DNA from: Telluribacter humicola
Lineage (GTDB): Bacteria > Bacteroidota > Bacteroidia > Cytophagales > Spirosomataceae
Reading direction: 5' to 3'
Length of the DNA: 64,000 bases
NCBI RefSeq assembly: GCF_017355935.1
Contig: NZ_JAFIQT010000001.1
Location: 2,505,014-2,569,013 of the forward strand
The position numbers were made by a program, and so were the translations under genes. The notes beneath the pieces are model-generated. The model saw nothing but the letters and a program-made list of their open reading frames with translations, was not told the origin of the DNA and ran no database searches. Shown in pieces: positions 51,921 through 59,833 of this stretch; positions within the stretch are counted from its first letter, which is position 1; every line of letters starts with the position of its first letter.

Positions 51921-52625
51921 ATGATCACCAACCTCGATACATACACCACGGGGCGGCTAATGGCGAGGCCAGCCCAGACCACTGCTACCGATACCTTGCC
52001 GGTGGGAGAACATTCCCTTAATCTGGATGGAGATAGGGATGGGCTTATCTACATACCTAAGAACTACAAGCCTGGTCGTCCGGCTGCTCTGGCACTCATG
52101 CTGCACGGAGCGGGTGGTGTAGCCGGGCATGGAATGTCTTATCTGAGGGAGTATGCTGATGACAACAACATTCTGCTACTGGCTCCGGCATCGCGATCTT
52201 CGACCTGGGACATTATCTCATTCAATACCTTTGGCCCTGATGTTCTTTTTATTGATCAGGCGATGGCTCTAGTATTTGAGCGCTATGCCATCAATCCTGA
52301 GCATATTGCCATTAGTGGATTTTCAGATGGAGCCTCTTACGCCCTTAGCCTTGGACTGACCAATGGCGATCTGTTTACGCATATCTTAGCCTTCTCTCCC
52401 GGATTTGTTCATACTAAAGAGAAAGTCGGTCAGCCTTCTGTATTTATAGCTCACGGTACCAAGGACCCCATACTACCCATTGAACCATGCAGCAGACATA
52501 TCGTACCTCAGCTAAGGCGACAAGGCTATGATACCAGCTACATTGAGTTTGACGGAGAGCACGAAATACCACATAATATCTCTAAAAAGAGTATTGAATG
52601 GTTTATAAGAGGAGGTATAGGATAG
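51921..52625 (+). CDS. Alpha/beta hydrolase (PHB-depolymerase/dienelactone-hydrolase-like)
   Basis: The 234-residue product has the oxyanion motif MLHGAGG near 60-66, nucleophile Ser135 in GFSDGAS, Asp182 in HGTKDPILP, and a closing His (His214 in GEHEIP). It has no signal peptide, so it acts in the cytoplasm on an ester or similar bond. It resembles predicted esterases of the phospholipase/carboxylesterase type. It converges on the C26 gene with only a 7-base gap. The start is supported by a strong ribosome-binding site. Confidence 0.85.
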   Translation: MITNLDTYTTGRLMARPAQTTATDTLPVGEHSLNLDGDRDGLIYIPKNYKPGRPAALALMLHGAGGVAGHGMSYLREYADDNNILLLAPASRSSTWDIISFNTFGPDVLFIDQAMALVFERYAINPEHIAISGFSDGASYALSLGLTNGDLFTHILAFSPGFVHTKEKVGQPSVFIAHGTKDPILPIEPCSRHIVPQLRRQGYDTSYIEFDGEHEIPHNISKKSIEWFIRGGIG

Positions 52626-52632
52626 GCTATGT

Positions 52633-53556
52633 TTAATAGCCTTCCCTATACTGCTCATCCATTTCCCGGAGTACTTCGGCTTTGGGACTATTGATCGCTT
52701 CTTCCATATCATGGTCTTCAATCTGCTGATTTACCTCACGGGCATGCTGTACCAGCGACTGAAAGATCCGCCTGTGCCACTTGATCTGAGGCAGGTACTC
52801 GGGGTGCCACTGTACCCCCACCATATATTCATGGGCGGAGCTCTCAATAGCCTGTACAACATGATTCTCTTCTTGAGCCACAATATCTATGGCTTCGCCG
52901 GGATCTTTGACGGCCTGGTTATGGAGCGCATTAACTTCCAGCTGCCTTACGCCCAGTATTTGTTCCAGTTTGCTGCCCGGCTTTATATAGACCTCTTTTA
53001 CCGGGAAAATACTAGCCGGATTGGGCTCCTCTGTGTAAAAGGTAGAAATGCTCTTATAGAGGGTACCCCCGAAGTACACATTCATCAACTGCGAGCCGCG
53101 ACAGATCCCCAATACGGGCAATCCTTTCGTGGCAGCCTGGTGAATCAGCTGGAACTCCAGGTGGTCACGCTCACGATCCAGACCAAAAGCCAGCTTCCGG
53201 CTGAATAGTTTCCGGACAAAGAACAAGGCCGGGTAGTACAGTTTTGTGGCAAACCGGCCGATACGCTGGAAAAAGGTCAAACGGGGATGTCTGATTGTCT
53301 GCCGGAGGTACTCATCTATAACGTAGTCCTGCTCGTAGGTACTAGGGTCCACGTCAGCTCCGCCCCCAATGATCAGGCCTTGCAGTCCATCCGCAGTACG
53401 GGGATTGGAGGGAGTAATACGGACGGGCTTACCACCCGCCAGTCGTACCCCCAGCGCCGTAAAAAACCAGGCGGTACCTCCTCCCCGGTCAGGGCCGGTG
53501 ATACCTATAGTAGGTCGGTCACGATTAATTTTAAACTTATTTTTCAGGATAGCCAT
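52633..53556 (-). CDS. Class-I glutamine-amidotransferase-like / gamma-glutamyl hydrolase (peptidase C26)
   Basis: The 307-residue product has the GAT-I nucleophile Cys152 in GICRGSQLMNV and the His251/Glu253 pair in QWHPEYL, so the triad is intact. GGGADVDP (64-71) is typical of the PuuD/gamma-glutamyl-GABA hydrolase branch, which cleaves gamma-glutamyl amides. Residues about 83-125 form a basic, hydrophobic insertion (LTFFQRIGRFATKLYYPALF) not expected in PuuD. Its start lies inside the last 13 bases of the amidoligase gene, so the two are translationally coupled. It probably removes or edits an amide made by the ligase; that is inference. Confidence 0.86.
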   Translation of the reverse strand: MAILKNKFKINRDRPTIGITGPDRGGGTAWFFTALGVRLAGGKPVRITPSNPRTADGLQGLIIGGGADVDPSTYEQDYVIDEYLRQTIRHPRLTFFQRIGRFATKLYYPALFFVRKLFSRKLAFGLDRERDHLEFQLIHQAATKGLPVLGICRGSQLMNVYFGGTLYKSISTFYTEEPNPASIFPVKEVYIKPGSKLEQILGVRQLEVNALHNQAVKDPGEAIDIVAQEENHVVQAIESSAHEYMVGVQWHPEYLPQIKWHRRIFQSLVQHAREVNQQIEDHDMEEAINSPKAEVLREMDEQYREGY

Positions 53557-54548
53557 TCTTCAGTGATTTTTGTCCATTTGGTATCAAAACCAAGTAGTGT
53601 GTGTGCTTTCAGGATTAGGTACTCCCGGCTCATCTGTGTAAGTTTATTCGGGTCATTAGCCAGCTCATCTACCTGTACCCATAGGTTCCATTCCTGGGCT
53701 AGTGACCAGTCTGGCTGTGATATAGAGCTGTTGGGCAGCCGGTAGTGGAAGGTATTCCGGGGCTTTACCTTACCCAGGTCACTGAACTGAGATACCACCT
53801 CATTGTTGAGGGAGGCAAATACTGGGTACATATCCAAAGGTCGGTTGCGGTCCGGATTGTACGTGTGGTAGTCCCGGATCAGTGTATCCAGGTCGGGCTG
53901 GTAGCCGGGAACCAGTACCAACTCAGCGTATAAGGCCGGAAAAGGATCAATAAAAGGACTCATTTTACGGGCCAGGTCAGTATGGCCGGCCTCCAGGAGC
54001 CACGGATGTAGCAGGATCAGCGCCCTGATGTAGTTAAGTAGCGACTGAGGACTGGTATCAGGTACCTCAATGTTGATGTGGGTGCCATAGGCATTGGTAA
54101 TGAACGCGTGTGTGCCTTCTGCCCCCTGTTTATAAAGTTCGATCCTGAGTTTTTCAAGCTGTTCCAGGTCCGGGATAGGTACGGGGGGGCAAGCTATTTC
54201 GTAGGGCATTATCTTACCTACTATGCTTTCAAGGGCCGTTTCTACTTCATTCTCCAGGGTATTAGCCCCCATCATTATCTCTTCCGGCTTAATATTAAAT
54301 GTATCGAAGACTTTCTTATAGCGCTTTTCGGTGAGCAATGTAGAGTCAAACTCTACCGTAAAATCCCCGATGGTAGTGTTTACCACTTTCTGTTTAAACC
54401 TTCCCACGGGCTGTACTTCACCTCCGTATAGATCCTGAATGATCTGTACTGCATCCTTGATACTCACATTAGAAAACTCCAGCTCATAGCCAACTGTACG
54501 TACGTTTCCTTTTTCATTATACAATAAGGATGGTTGTCTGAACTGCAT
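53544..54548 (-). CDS. Amidoligase-family protein (COOH-NH2 ligase, PF12224-like)
   Basis: The 334-residue product has the amidoligase-fold signatures: Glu22 and Glu24 in VGYELEF, Glu66 and Asp68 in FTVEFDS, and His157, Asn159 and Glu161 in GTHINIE. These match the metal/ATP-binding acidic residues of the glutamine-synthetase/GCS-like COOH-NH2 ligases. Such enzymes join a carboxyl to an amine with ATP. No signal peptide. It is the first gene of a two-gene minus-strand operon with the C26 hydrolase (13-base overlap) and is divergent from a gamma-glutamyltransferase gene. Substrates are unknown. Confidence 0.82.
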   Translation of the reverse strand: MQFRQPSLLYNEKGNVRTVGYELEFSNVSIKDAVQIIQDLYGGEVQPVGRFKQKVVNTTIGDFTVEFDSTLLTEKRYKKVFDTFNIKPEEIMMGANTLENEVETALESIVGKIMPYEIACPPVPIPDLEQLEKLRIELYKQGAEGTHAFITNAYGTHINIEVPDTSPQSLLNYIRALILLHPWLLEAGHTDLARKMSPFIDPFPALYAELVLVPGYQPDLDTLIRDYHTYNPDRNRPLDMYPVFASLNNEVVSQFSDLGKVKPRNTFHYRLPNSSISQPDWSLAQEWNLWVQVDELANDPNKLTQMSREYLILKAHTLLGFDTKWTKITEEWLS

Positions 54549-54773
54549 AAATTATATATGGATAGTTATTGATGTAAACATTTGCTGTTGGAGGCCGTTC
54601 AGGTAATGAAGCCATTCTTTCATAGCTCCTGATAGAGATACCACCTGCTTTCTCCAGTGTATCTGTATAAAAAAAATAATACCTGAAGCATAAGCAGATC
54701 TAGATAGAGCGGCAGGGCTTCGGGTAGATGCCGGTTCTTAGTAGGCATTAATTAATAACCAAAATACTTATTG

Positions 54774-56465
54774 ATGTTCAGGAGATTAACGGTTTTTATA
54801 GTACTTTTTTGCACCCTTGGCTGCTCTAACCGGAGCATTCGTGAAACAGGACTTATCACCAGGCAGGCTATGGTGGTATCGGCCCACCCGCTGGCTTCGG
54901 CGGTAGGTACTAAAGTACTCAAAAGAGGAGGAAATGCCGTAGATGCGGCCGTGGCGGTACAGTTTGCGCTGGCCGTAGTATACCCTGACGCCGGGAATAT
55001 AGGTGGAGGAGGATTTCTGGTGTTCAGGCAGAAAGACGGCCATATTGATGCCCTTGATTATAGGGAGAAAGCACCGGCTGCTGCCCATCGTAATATGTAC
55101 CTGGATGAGAGGGGGGAGGTGATCGAAGAGCTAAGCCTGAAAGGACACTTGGCTGCGGGAGTGCCGGGTACTGTGGATGGCATGGTAGTAGCCCATAAAA
55201 AATACGGAAGCCTGCCCTGGGCCGAATTGGTGCAACCGGCGGTACTGCTGGCAGCTAATGGCTTTCCGCTAACCAAAAAAGAGGCAAAAAAGCTCAATGA
55301 GGAACGTAAGGACTTTCTGAAGTACAACACCCGGCGACCGGAGTTTATACTCAAAGACCATTGGAAGGAGGGAGATACCATTAGGATGAAGGAACTGGCC
55401 TTTGCCCTTACGCAGATCAGAGACAGGGGGAGGAGTGGATTTTACGAAGGAGCGGTTGCAGACAGTATCGTAGCCGAGATGAAGCGGGGAGGAGGGCTGA
55501 TCTCCCACCAGGACCTGGCCTCCTACCAGTCCGTCTGGCGAAAGCCCATCACGGCTCATGTAGGTGAATACAGGATCATCTCCATGCCGCCTCCTTCTAG
55601 TGGCGGGATAGCCCTGGTGCAGCTGCTAACTATTTCATCCGGTTATCCGTTAGGGGAGTGGGGGTACAAAACCGTCAAGACGACCCACCTGATGATCGAG
55701 GCTGAAAGACGGGTGTACGCTGATCGCGCGGTGCACCTGGGTGATCCTGACTTCCATAAAGTACCCGTAGAGGGGCTGCTGGATACCAGCTATATCAAAG
55801 GGCGTATGACAAACTTCACCCCAGGCAAAGCTACGGATAGCGATGATGTATCGGCGGGAACGCCGGCTCCTCCCGAAAGTCCCAATACGACCCACTACTC
55901 CATTGTTGATGTCCAGGGAAATGCCGTGTCGGTGACGACTACCCTTAACAGTAGCTTTGGGTCGAAGGTGTTCGTAGCGGGAGCGGGATTCTTGCTCAAC
56001 AACGAGATGGATGACTTCAGCGTAAAGCCCGGAGCGCCTAACTCGTACAGGCTCGTGGGAGGCGAGGCCAACGCCATTGCTCCCGGCAAGCGTATGCTCA
56101 GCTCTATGACACCTACCATCCTCGAAAAGAACGGAAAGCTCTATATGGTAGTAGGTAGTATGGGTGGCTCTACCATTATTACTACGGTATACCAGATCAT
56201 CCTCAATGTAATAGCGCATGGGATGCCCATGCAGGGGGCTGTCAACGCGGGCCGTTTTCACCACCAGTGGCGACCCGACTGGGTCTTGTCTGAATGGGGG
56301 GCACTGGGCTTTGGTACCGGACTGCGCCTGTGGCTGATGGGCCATAAAATTGCGCCCTACGTTAACGGCACCATTGGCCGCGCTTCCGGTATATTGGTAC
56401 TGCCGGATGGACGGCTAGAGGGAGGCGCTGATCCCAGAGGTGATGACGCTTCGGCGGGCTTTTAA
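54774..56465 (+). CDS. ggt: Gamma-glutamyltransferase, lipoprotein
   Basis: The 563-residue product (ATG at 54774; a TTG directly before it is less likely) has a lipoprotein signal with Cys17 (CTLGC) and the full Ntn-hydrolase GGT fold. Self-cleavage should occur before Thr372 in PNTTHYS. Other family blocks are [32 protein letters not shown] and MLSSMTPTI. It cleaves or transfers gamma-glutamyl groups, for example from glutathione, in the periplasm. It is divergent from the amidoligase/C26 pair and 14 bases before msrB. Confidence 0.92.
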   Translation: MFRRLTVFIVLFCTLGCSNRSIRETGLITRQAMVVSAHPLASAVGTKVLKRGGNAVDAAVAVQFALAVVYPDAGNIGGGGFLVFRQKDGHIDALDYREKAPAAAHRNMYLDERGEVIEELSLKGHLAAGVPGTVDGMVVAHKKYGSLPWAELVQPAVLLAANGFPLTKKEAKKLNEERKDFLKYNTRRPEFILKDHWKEGDTIRMKELAFALTQIRDRGRSGFYEGAVADSIVAEMKRGGGLISHQDLASYQSVWRKPITAHVGEYRIISMPPPSSGGIALVQLLTISSGYPLGEWGYKTVKTTHLMIEAERRVYADRAVHLGDPDFHKVPVEGLLDTSYIKGRMTNFTPGKATDSDDVSAGTPAPPESPNTTHYSIVDVQGNAVSVTTTLNSSFGSKVFVAGAGFLLNNEMDDFSVKPGAPNSYRLVGGEANAIAPGKRMLSSMTPTILEKNGKLYMVVGSMGGSTIITTVYQIILNVIAHGMPMQGAVNAGRFHHQWRPDWVLSEWGALGFGTGLRLWLMGHKIAPYVNGTIGRASGILVLPDGRLEGGADPRGDDASAGF

Positions 56466-56479
56466 CTCATACTCTACCT

Positions 56480-56935
56480 ATGCTACATTGGATCGATGTC
56501 ATCAAGTACGCCAAGTACAGTAATCCGGAACCGCCCTGCCGGATCGAGAAGACGGAGGAGGAGTGGAGGCAGCAGCTCACTCCCGCCCAGTACCAGGTCA
56601 TGCGGGAGAAGGGGACCGAGCCGCCCTACCGCAATGCCTACTGCCGCTCCTACGATCCGGGCCGTTATGCCTGTGCGGGCTGCGGACAGCTACTCTTCGA
56701 CTCTGCTACCAAGTACTACGCCATATCTGGCTGGCCCAGCTTTACCCAACCTGTTTCCCGTGCTGTCATCCGATATGCCTATGACTTTAGCCACCGTATG
56801 GAGCGGATTGAGGTACTCTGTAACAGGTGCGACTGCCATCTGGGCCATGTATTTCCCGACGGTCCCGAACCGAGTGGCTTGCGGTACTGTATCAATTCGG
56901 TGAGTCTGGTGCTGTTGCCAGGGGAGGAGCAATGA
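56480..56935 (+). CDS. msrB: Peptide-methionine (R)-S-oxide reductase
   Basis: The 151-residue product has both zinc Cys pairs (Cys65/Cys68 in CAGCG and Cys114/Cys117 in CNRCDCH), SGWPSF, GHVFPDGP, and catalytic Cys137 in RYCINS. Cys55 (YCRSYDPG) sits where the resolving Cys lies in many family members. It repairs methionine-R-sulfoxide in proteins. No signal peptide, so cytoplasmic. It starts 14 bases after ggt and is probably in the same operon. Confidence 0.93.
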   Translation: MLHWIDVIKYAKYSNPEPPCRIEKTEEEWRQQLTPAQYQVMREKGTEPPYRNAYCRSYDPGRYACAGCGQLLFDSATKYYAISGWPSFTQPVSRAVIRYAYDFSHRMERIEVLCNRCDCHLGHVFPDGPEPSGLRYCINSVSLVLLPGEEQ

Positions 56936-57016
56936 TCTTTTGATAAACACAGGCAAGTAGTCTACCGGATCGTTGGCTTTAGATGTATAAGTATCAGCAC
57001 CTTTTTCCAGTAAGCT

Positions 57017-58120
57017 ATGACAACTAGTGGCGCCGCCGCCTCCGGCTTTTTATCCTCCTTTCTACTACTATCTACCCTGAGCTCCGTGTATACTGCACAG
57101 GCGCAGGGGGTGCAGGATCTTAAGCTGAAAGACTTTCGACCCGTCTCCATTTACAAAGTACCTCAGTCAAAGATCCAGAAGGCGAAGTACCCCGCCGTGG
57201 ACCTCCACGCCCATGACTATGCCAAAACCGACGCGGAGGTGGATACCTGGGTCAAAACCATGGATGCCGCTGGCATAGCCAAGTCGGTAGTACTGGCCTA
57301 TGCGACGGGGGAGGCGTTTGATGCTATTGCCCAAAAATATGCCCGCTATCCCGACCGCTTTGAGGTATGGTGTGGCTTTGACTATACCGGAATGGATCAG
57401 ACAGACTGGGCGCAGCGGGCCGTAGCGGAACTGGAGCGTTGCTATAAGATGGGAGCCCGTGGGGTAGGAGAGCTGGGAGATAAGGGCCTGGGCGAACTCT
57501 ATTCCAAACCTACACCGGGTTATGGTATGCACATAGATGATCCCCGCATGAAGCCCCTGCTGGCCAAGTGTGCGGAACTGCGTATGCCCGTAAGCATCCA
57601 TGTAGCCGAAGATGCCTGGATGTACGAAAAGCCTGACTCCACCAACGATGGACTGATGAACTCGGCGAAGTGGAATGTAGACATGACAAAGCCAGGTATA
57701 CTGGATCATGACCAGCTGGTAGGTACGCTGGAAAACGCCGTACGTAACAACCCCAAGACTACTTTTATCGCCTGCCACCTGGCCAACTGCAACTCCGACC
57801 TGACTATGCTGGGGCGCCTTTTTGATAAGTACCCCAACCTATACGCTGACATATCCGCCCGCTACGGTGAGTTTGCTCCCATACCCCGATTTGCCGGAGC
57901 CTTTATGGAAAAGTACAGCGACCGCATTGTGTACGGTACTGATATGGGCACGGCACCCGGTATGTACCATACTACCTTCCGGATACTGGAGTCAGCTGAT
58001 GAGCACTTCTACGAGCATGACCGATTTGGCTACCACTGGCCTCTGTATGGCCTGGCACTTTCCAGCGCTACACTTCGCAAGATATACAGCACCAATGCCC
58101 GCAAAATTCTTTCACGTTAG
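57017..58120 (+). CDS. Secreted amidohydrolase-2-family protein
   Basis: The 367-residue product has a signal peptide (about 1-30, TLSSVYTAQAQ) and a TIM-barrel metal-hydrolase domain. Probable metal ligands are His64 and His66 (DLHAHDY), His195 (SIHVAE), His254 (ACHLANC) and Asp309 (YGTDMG). The family includes decarboxylases and hydrolases of aromatic or lactone substrates. Export to the periplasm suggests a lactonase or amidase role. It lies 81 bases after msrB and may be the last gene of the ggt operon. Confidence 0.84.
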   Translation: MTTSGAAASGFLSSFLLLSTLSSVYTAQAQGVQDLKLKDFRPVSIYKVPQSKIQKAKYPAVDLHAHDYAKTDAEVDTWVKTMDAAGIAKSVVLAYATGEAFDAIAQKYARYPDRFEVWCGFDYTGMDQTDWAQRAVAELERCYKMGARGVGELGDKGLGELYSKPTPGYGMHIDDPRMKPLLAKCAELRMPVSIHVAEDAWMYEKPDSTNDGLMNSAKWNVDMTKPGILDHDQLVGTLENAVRNNPKTTFIACHLANCNSDLTMLGRLFDKYPNLYADISARYGEFAPIPRFAGAFMEKYSDRIVYGTDMGTAPGMYHTTFRILESADEHFYEHDRFGYHWPLYGLALSSATLRKIYSTNARKILSR

Positions 58121-58161
58121 ATTGAATACTCCTTTCAGTTTTGAAACAGGCTAACTAAAGT

Positions 58162-58184
58162 GTTGATTTTAATCAACGTTTTTT
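58162..58184 (+). terminator. Terminator after the amidohydrolase gene
   Basis: Seven-base stem GTTGATT/AATCAAC with a TT loop, followed by GTTTTTT. Confidence 0.6.
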
Positions 58185-58526
58185 AATGTACCGACAACAG
58201 AAATCAGGTGCAGCACCTGGTTTATCAGCTTCCTGGTTCTGACGTACCAGAAAGGGGAACTATGCATTTCTCGGATTTAAAGCCTTAAAGAACAGCTTAT
58301 TATTCAAATTTTATATGGCCTTATTCTGGTAAGTGCCGTGAATTGGTATATTTATTTTATATACTACATATACAGAATAGTTCTATACCCAAAGCTGTAC
58401 ATGTGTTGAAAGAAGTAGGTAGTGCGGAAACAACTGTAAGTCTTTTGGAAGGGGTGATGGACCTTTCTGCTTTGTGAATCGATAGAAAGAACAATATAAA
58501 AATATCCACACAAAACAAAAAGCAAA
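58185..58526. other. Intergenic region
   Basis: About 340 bases with no credible gene. A 15-base palindrome-like element (CAGGTG-cag-CACCTG) is at 58205-58219. The rest is AT-rich without a consensus promoter that I can defend. Confidence 0.45.
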
Positions 58527-58793
58527 ATGAAGTTACCTCACGAACTCCAACCCGGCGACCGCTTTTACTATCGCCATAGTATTGGTGAAGACGTAAAACT
58601 ATGGAAAGTAGTTGCCACTGGCCTCAACAGCTTGATTGCTACCAGTGAACATATGTATAGTAACGTACCACTATACTATGATCAGATGACAGAGCCTGAC
58701 CGGCATTTTTGCTATGTGCCAACCCAGCCTGGTTTGATAACGATTATACGTACAGCATTTGGTACGAGAACTGCTGGTAGTGAGGTTGCTTAA
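58527..58793 (+). CDS. Small protein of unknown function
   Basis: The 88-residue frame (MKLPHELQPGDRFYYRHSIG) is strand-rich with a PGDRF opening seen in small SH3-like barrels, followed by LWKVVATGLNSLIAT and YYDQMTEPDRHFCYVP. No signal peptide. I do not recognise the family. An A-rich leader (AAAACAAAAAGCAAA) precedes the ATG. A terminator at 58979-59014 would close its transcript. Confidence 0.62.
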   Translation: MKLPHELQPGDRFYYRHSIGEDVKLWKVVATGLNSLIATSEHMYSNVPLYYDQMTEPDRHFCYVPTQPGLITIIRTAFGTRTAGSEVA

Positions 58794-58978
58794 AAACAAG
58801 TTACAGACATAGTCATGAATAATAACCTATACTGTTACTGATAGTACGATTCCGTTTCGAAGATGACCTGACAAGTACAGGTGTAGCTGATAGCATTTGC
58901 TTCCGGTTAGAAAAAAGTATGAGGTAAGATGGGATAAGCAAATGCCGCTATTATAGTTAAGAATATAGTATATATATG

Positions 58979-59014
58979 AAAAAGGCTCTGCAGCATGCTG
59001 TGGGGCCTTTTTTT
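58979..59014 (+). terminator. Terminator downstream of the small protein gene
   Basis: AAAAAGGC/GCCTTTTT outer stem with an inner CAGCATGCTG palindrome and a seven-T run. It lies 186 bases after the stop at 58793. Confidence 0.8.
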
Positions 59015-59427
59015 GTGCCTCAAAATAACTGTGGAAGTATAGTTGTGGAATAATCAATGGGCATTGGTTATGTGTGTATACGGTTATACACATCAGTATT
59101 TCTGATTTAGTGAAAAGTAATTTTTTGTATTTATTGTAGATGACTGTTAATCAGTGTATTAGACTGACAGTTGACTCTTCTTCTACTACGTAAAAATACC
59201 TACCAAGAGCAATGGGTATGATAGTTATATAAGTATAAATACGCTTAAAAATATATTGAATACAAAATTTGTTAAATAGTAACCGATGTAACCCAAAGAG
59301 CGTATTCAATAGTAGGAGCGACATATCAATAACCGCTGAATCATGTTGGAGTCCTGAGCCAACCTAAAAACAGGGGCGTAATTCTGAAAAGCCTTATGAG
59401 TAAGAAATATCCACAACACTAAGTACT
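59015..59427. other. AT-rich intergenic region with three adjacent hairpins
   Basis: No gene seen. Hairpin 1 is 59050-59071 (9-base stem, loop GGGC, one G-T pair). Hairpin 2 is 59073-59092 (TGTGTATA/TATACACA, loop CGGT). A nested ACTGT/ACAGT hairpin lies near 59143-59171. A GTTGG/CCAAC hairpin sits in the leader of the next gene. A noncoding RNA is possible. Confidence 0.4.
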
Positions 59428-59697
59428 ATGAAAAAGACTATTAGCACACTATGTTTTGCAGCACTGGCATCCGTAGCTTTTATTGCCTGTGAGAAAGATG
59501 GAAATGCACTGTCGCCTATGAATGGTCCCCAGAAGAATATGGCAAATGCCAAGAATGGTTCTGAGAAGGTTACTATCTGTCACCAAACCGGAAATGGCTC
59601 TTCGCATTCTTTAAGTATCAGTATCAATGCCTGGCCAGCTCACGAGGCGCACGGAGATATGATGGGAGGCTGTGATATGACTTCAACTCCTGAATAA
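59428..59697 (+). CDS. Small lipoprotein with a Cys/His motif (VTICH...AHxxHGD)
   Basis: The 89-residue product has a lipoprotein signal with Cys21 (AFIAC) and a short mature part. Its core reads VTICHQTGNGSSHSLSISIN, then AHEAHGD, giving Cys51-His52, His60, His72, His75 and Cys82 at fixed spacing. The same pattern (VTICH, then AHLAHGD) recurs in many secreted bacterial proteins, often as a short stand-alone motif. The Cys/His spacing suggests metal binding, which is inference. It is a single gene with a very strong terminator. Confidence 0.78.
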   Translation: MKKTISTLCFAALASVAFIACEKDGNALSPMNGPQKNMANAKNGSEKVTICHQTGNGSSHSLSISINAWPAHEAHGDMMGGCDMTSTPE

Positions 59698-59734
59698 GCT
59701 TTCACACGTACACACACTATATTGAAAATCGAGT

Positions 59735-59781
59735 AAAAAAAGTACAGGATATGATGAGTCTTCATATCCTGTACTTTTTTT
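59735..59781 (+). terminator. Terminator after the small lipoprotein gene
   Basis: Perfect 20-base stem (seven A plus GTACAGGATATGA and its complement) around TGAGTCT, ending in seven T. Confidence 0.93.
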
Positions 59782-59833
59782 GGTTCGTACCCCATTTGAG
59801 CCTGATGGTCATTGCACTTTCTACCACTTCGTT

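Noticed and set aside
55650..56345. 231-codon minus-strand frame inside ggt
   Set aside because: Antisense shadow; ggt is complete with all catalytic blocks.
59780..59833. TTG extension of the O-antigen ligase-like gene
   Set aside because: The codon lies in the T run of the preceding terminator, so it could not be in the same transcript.
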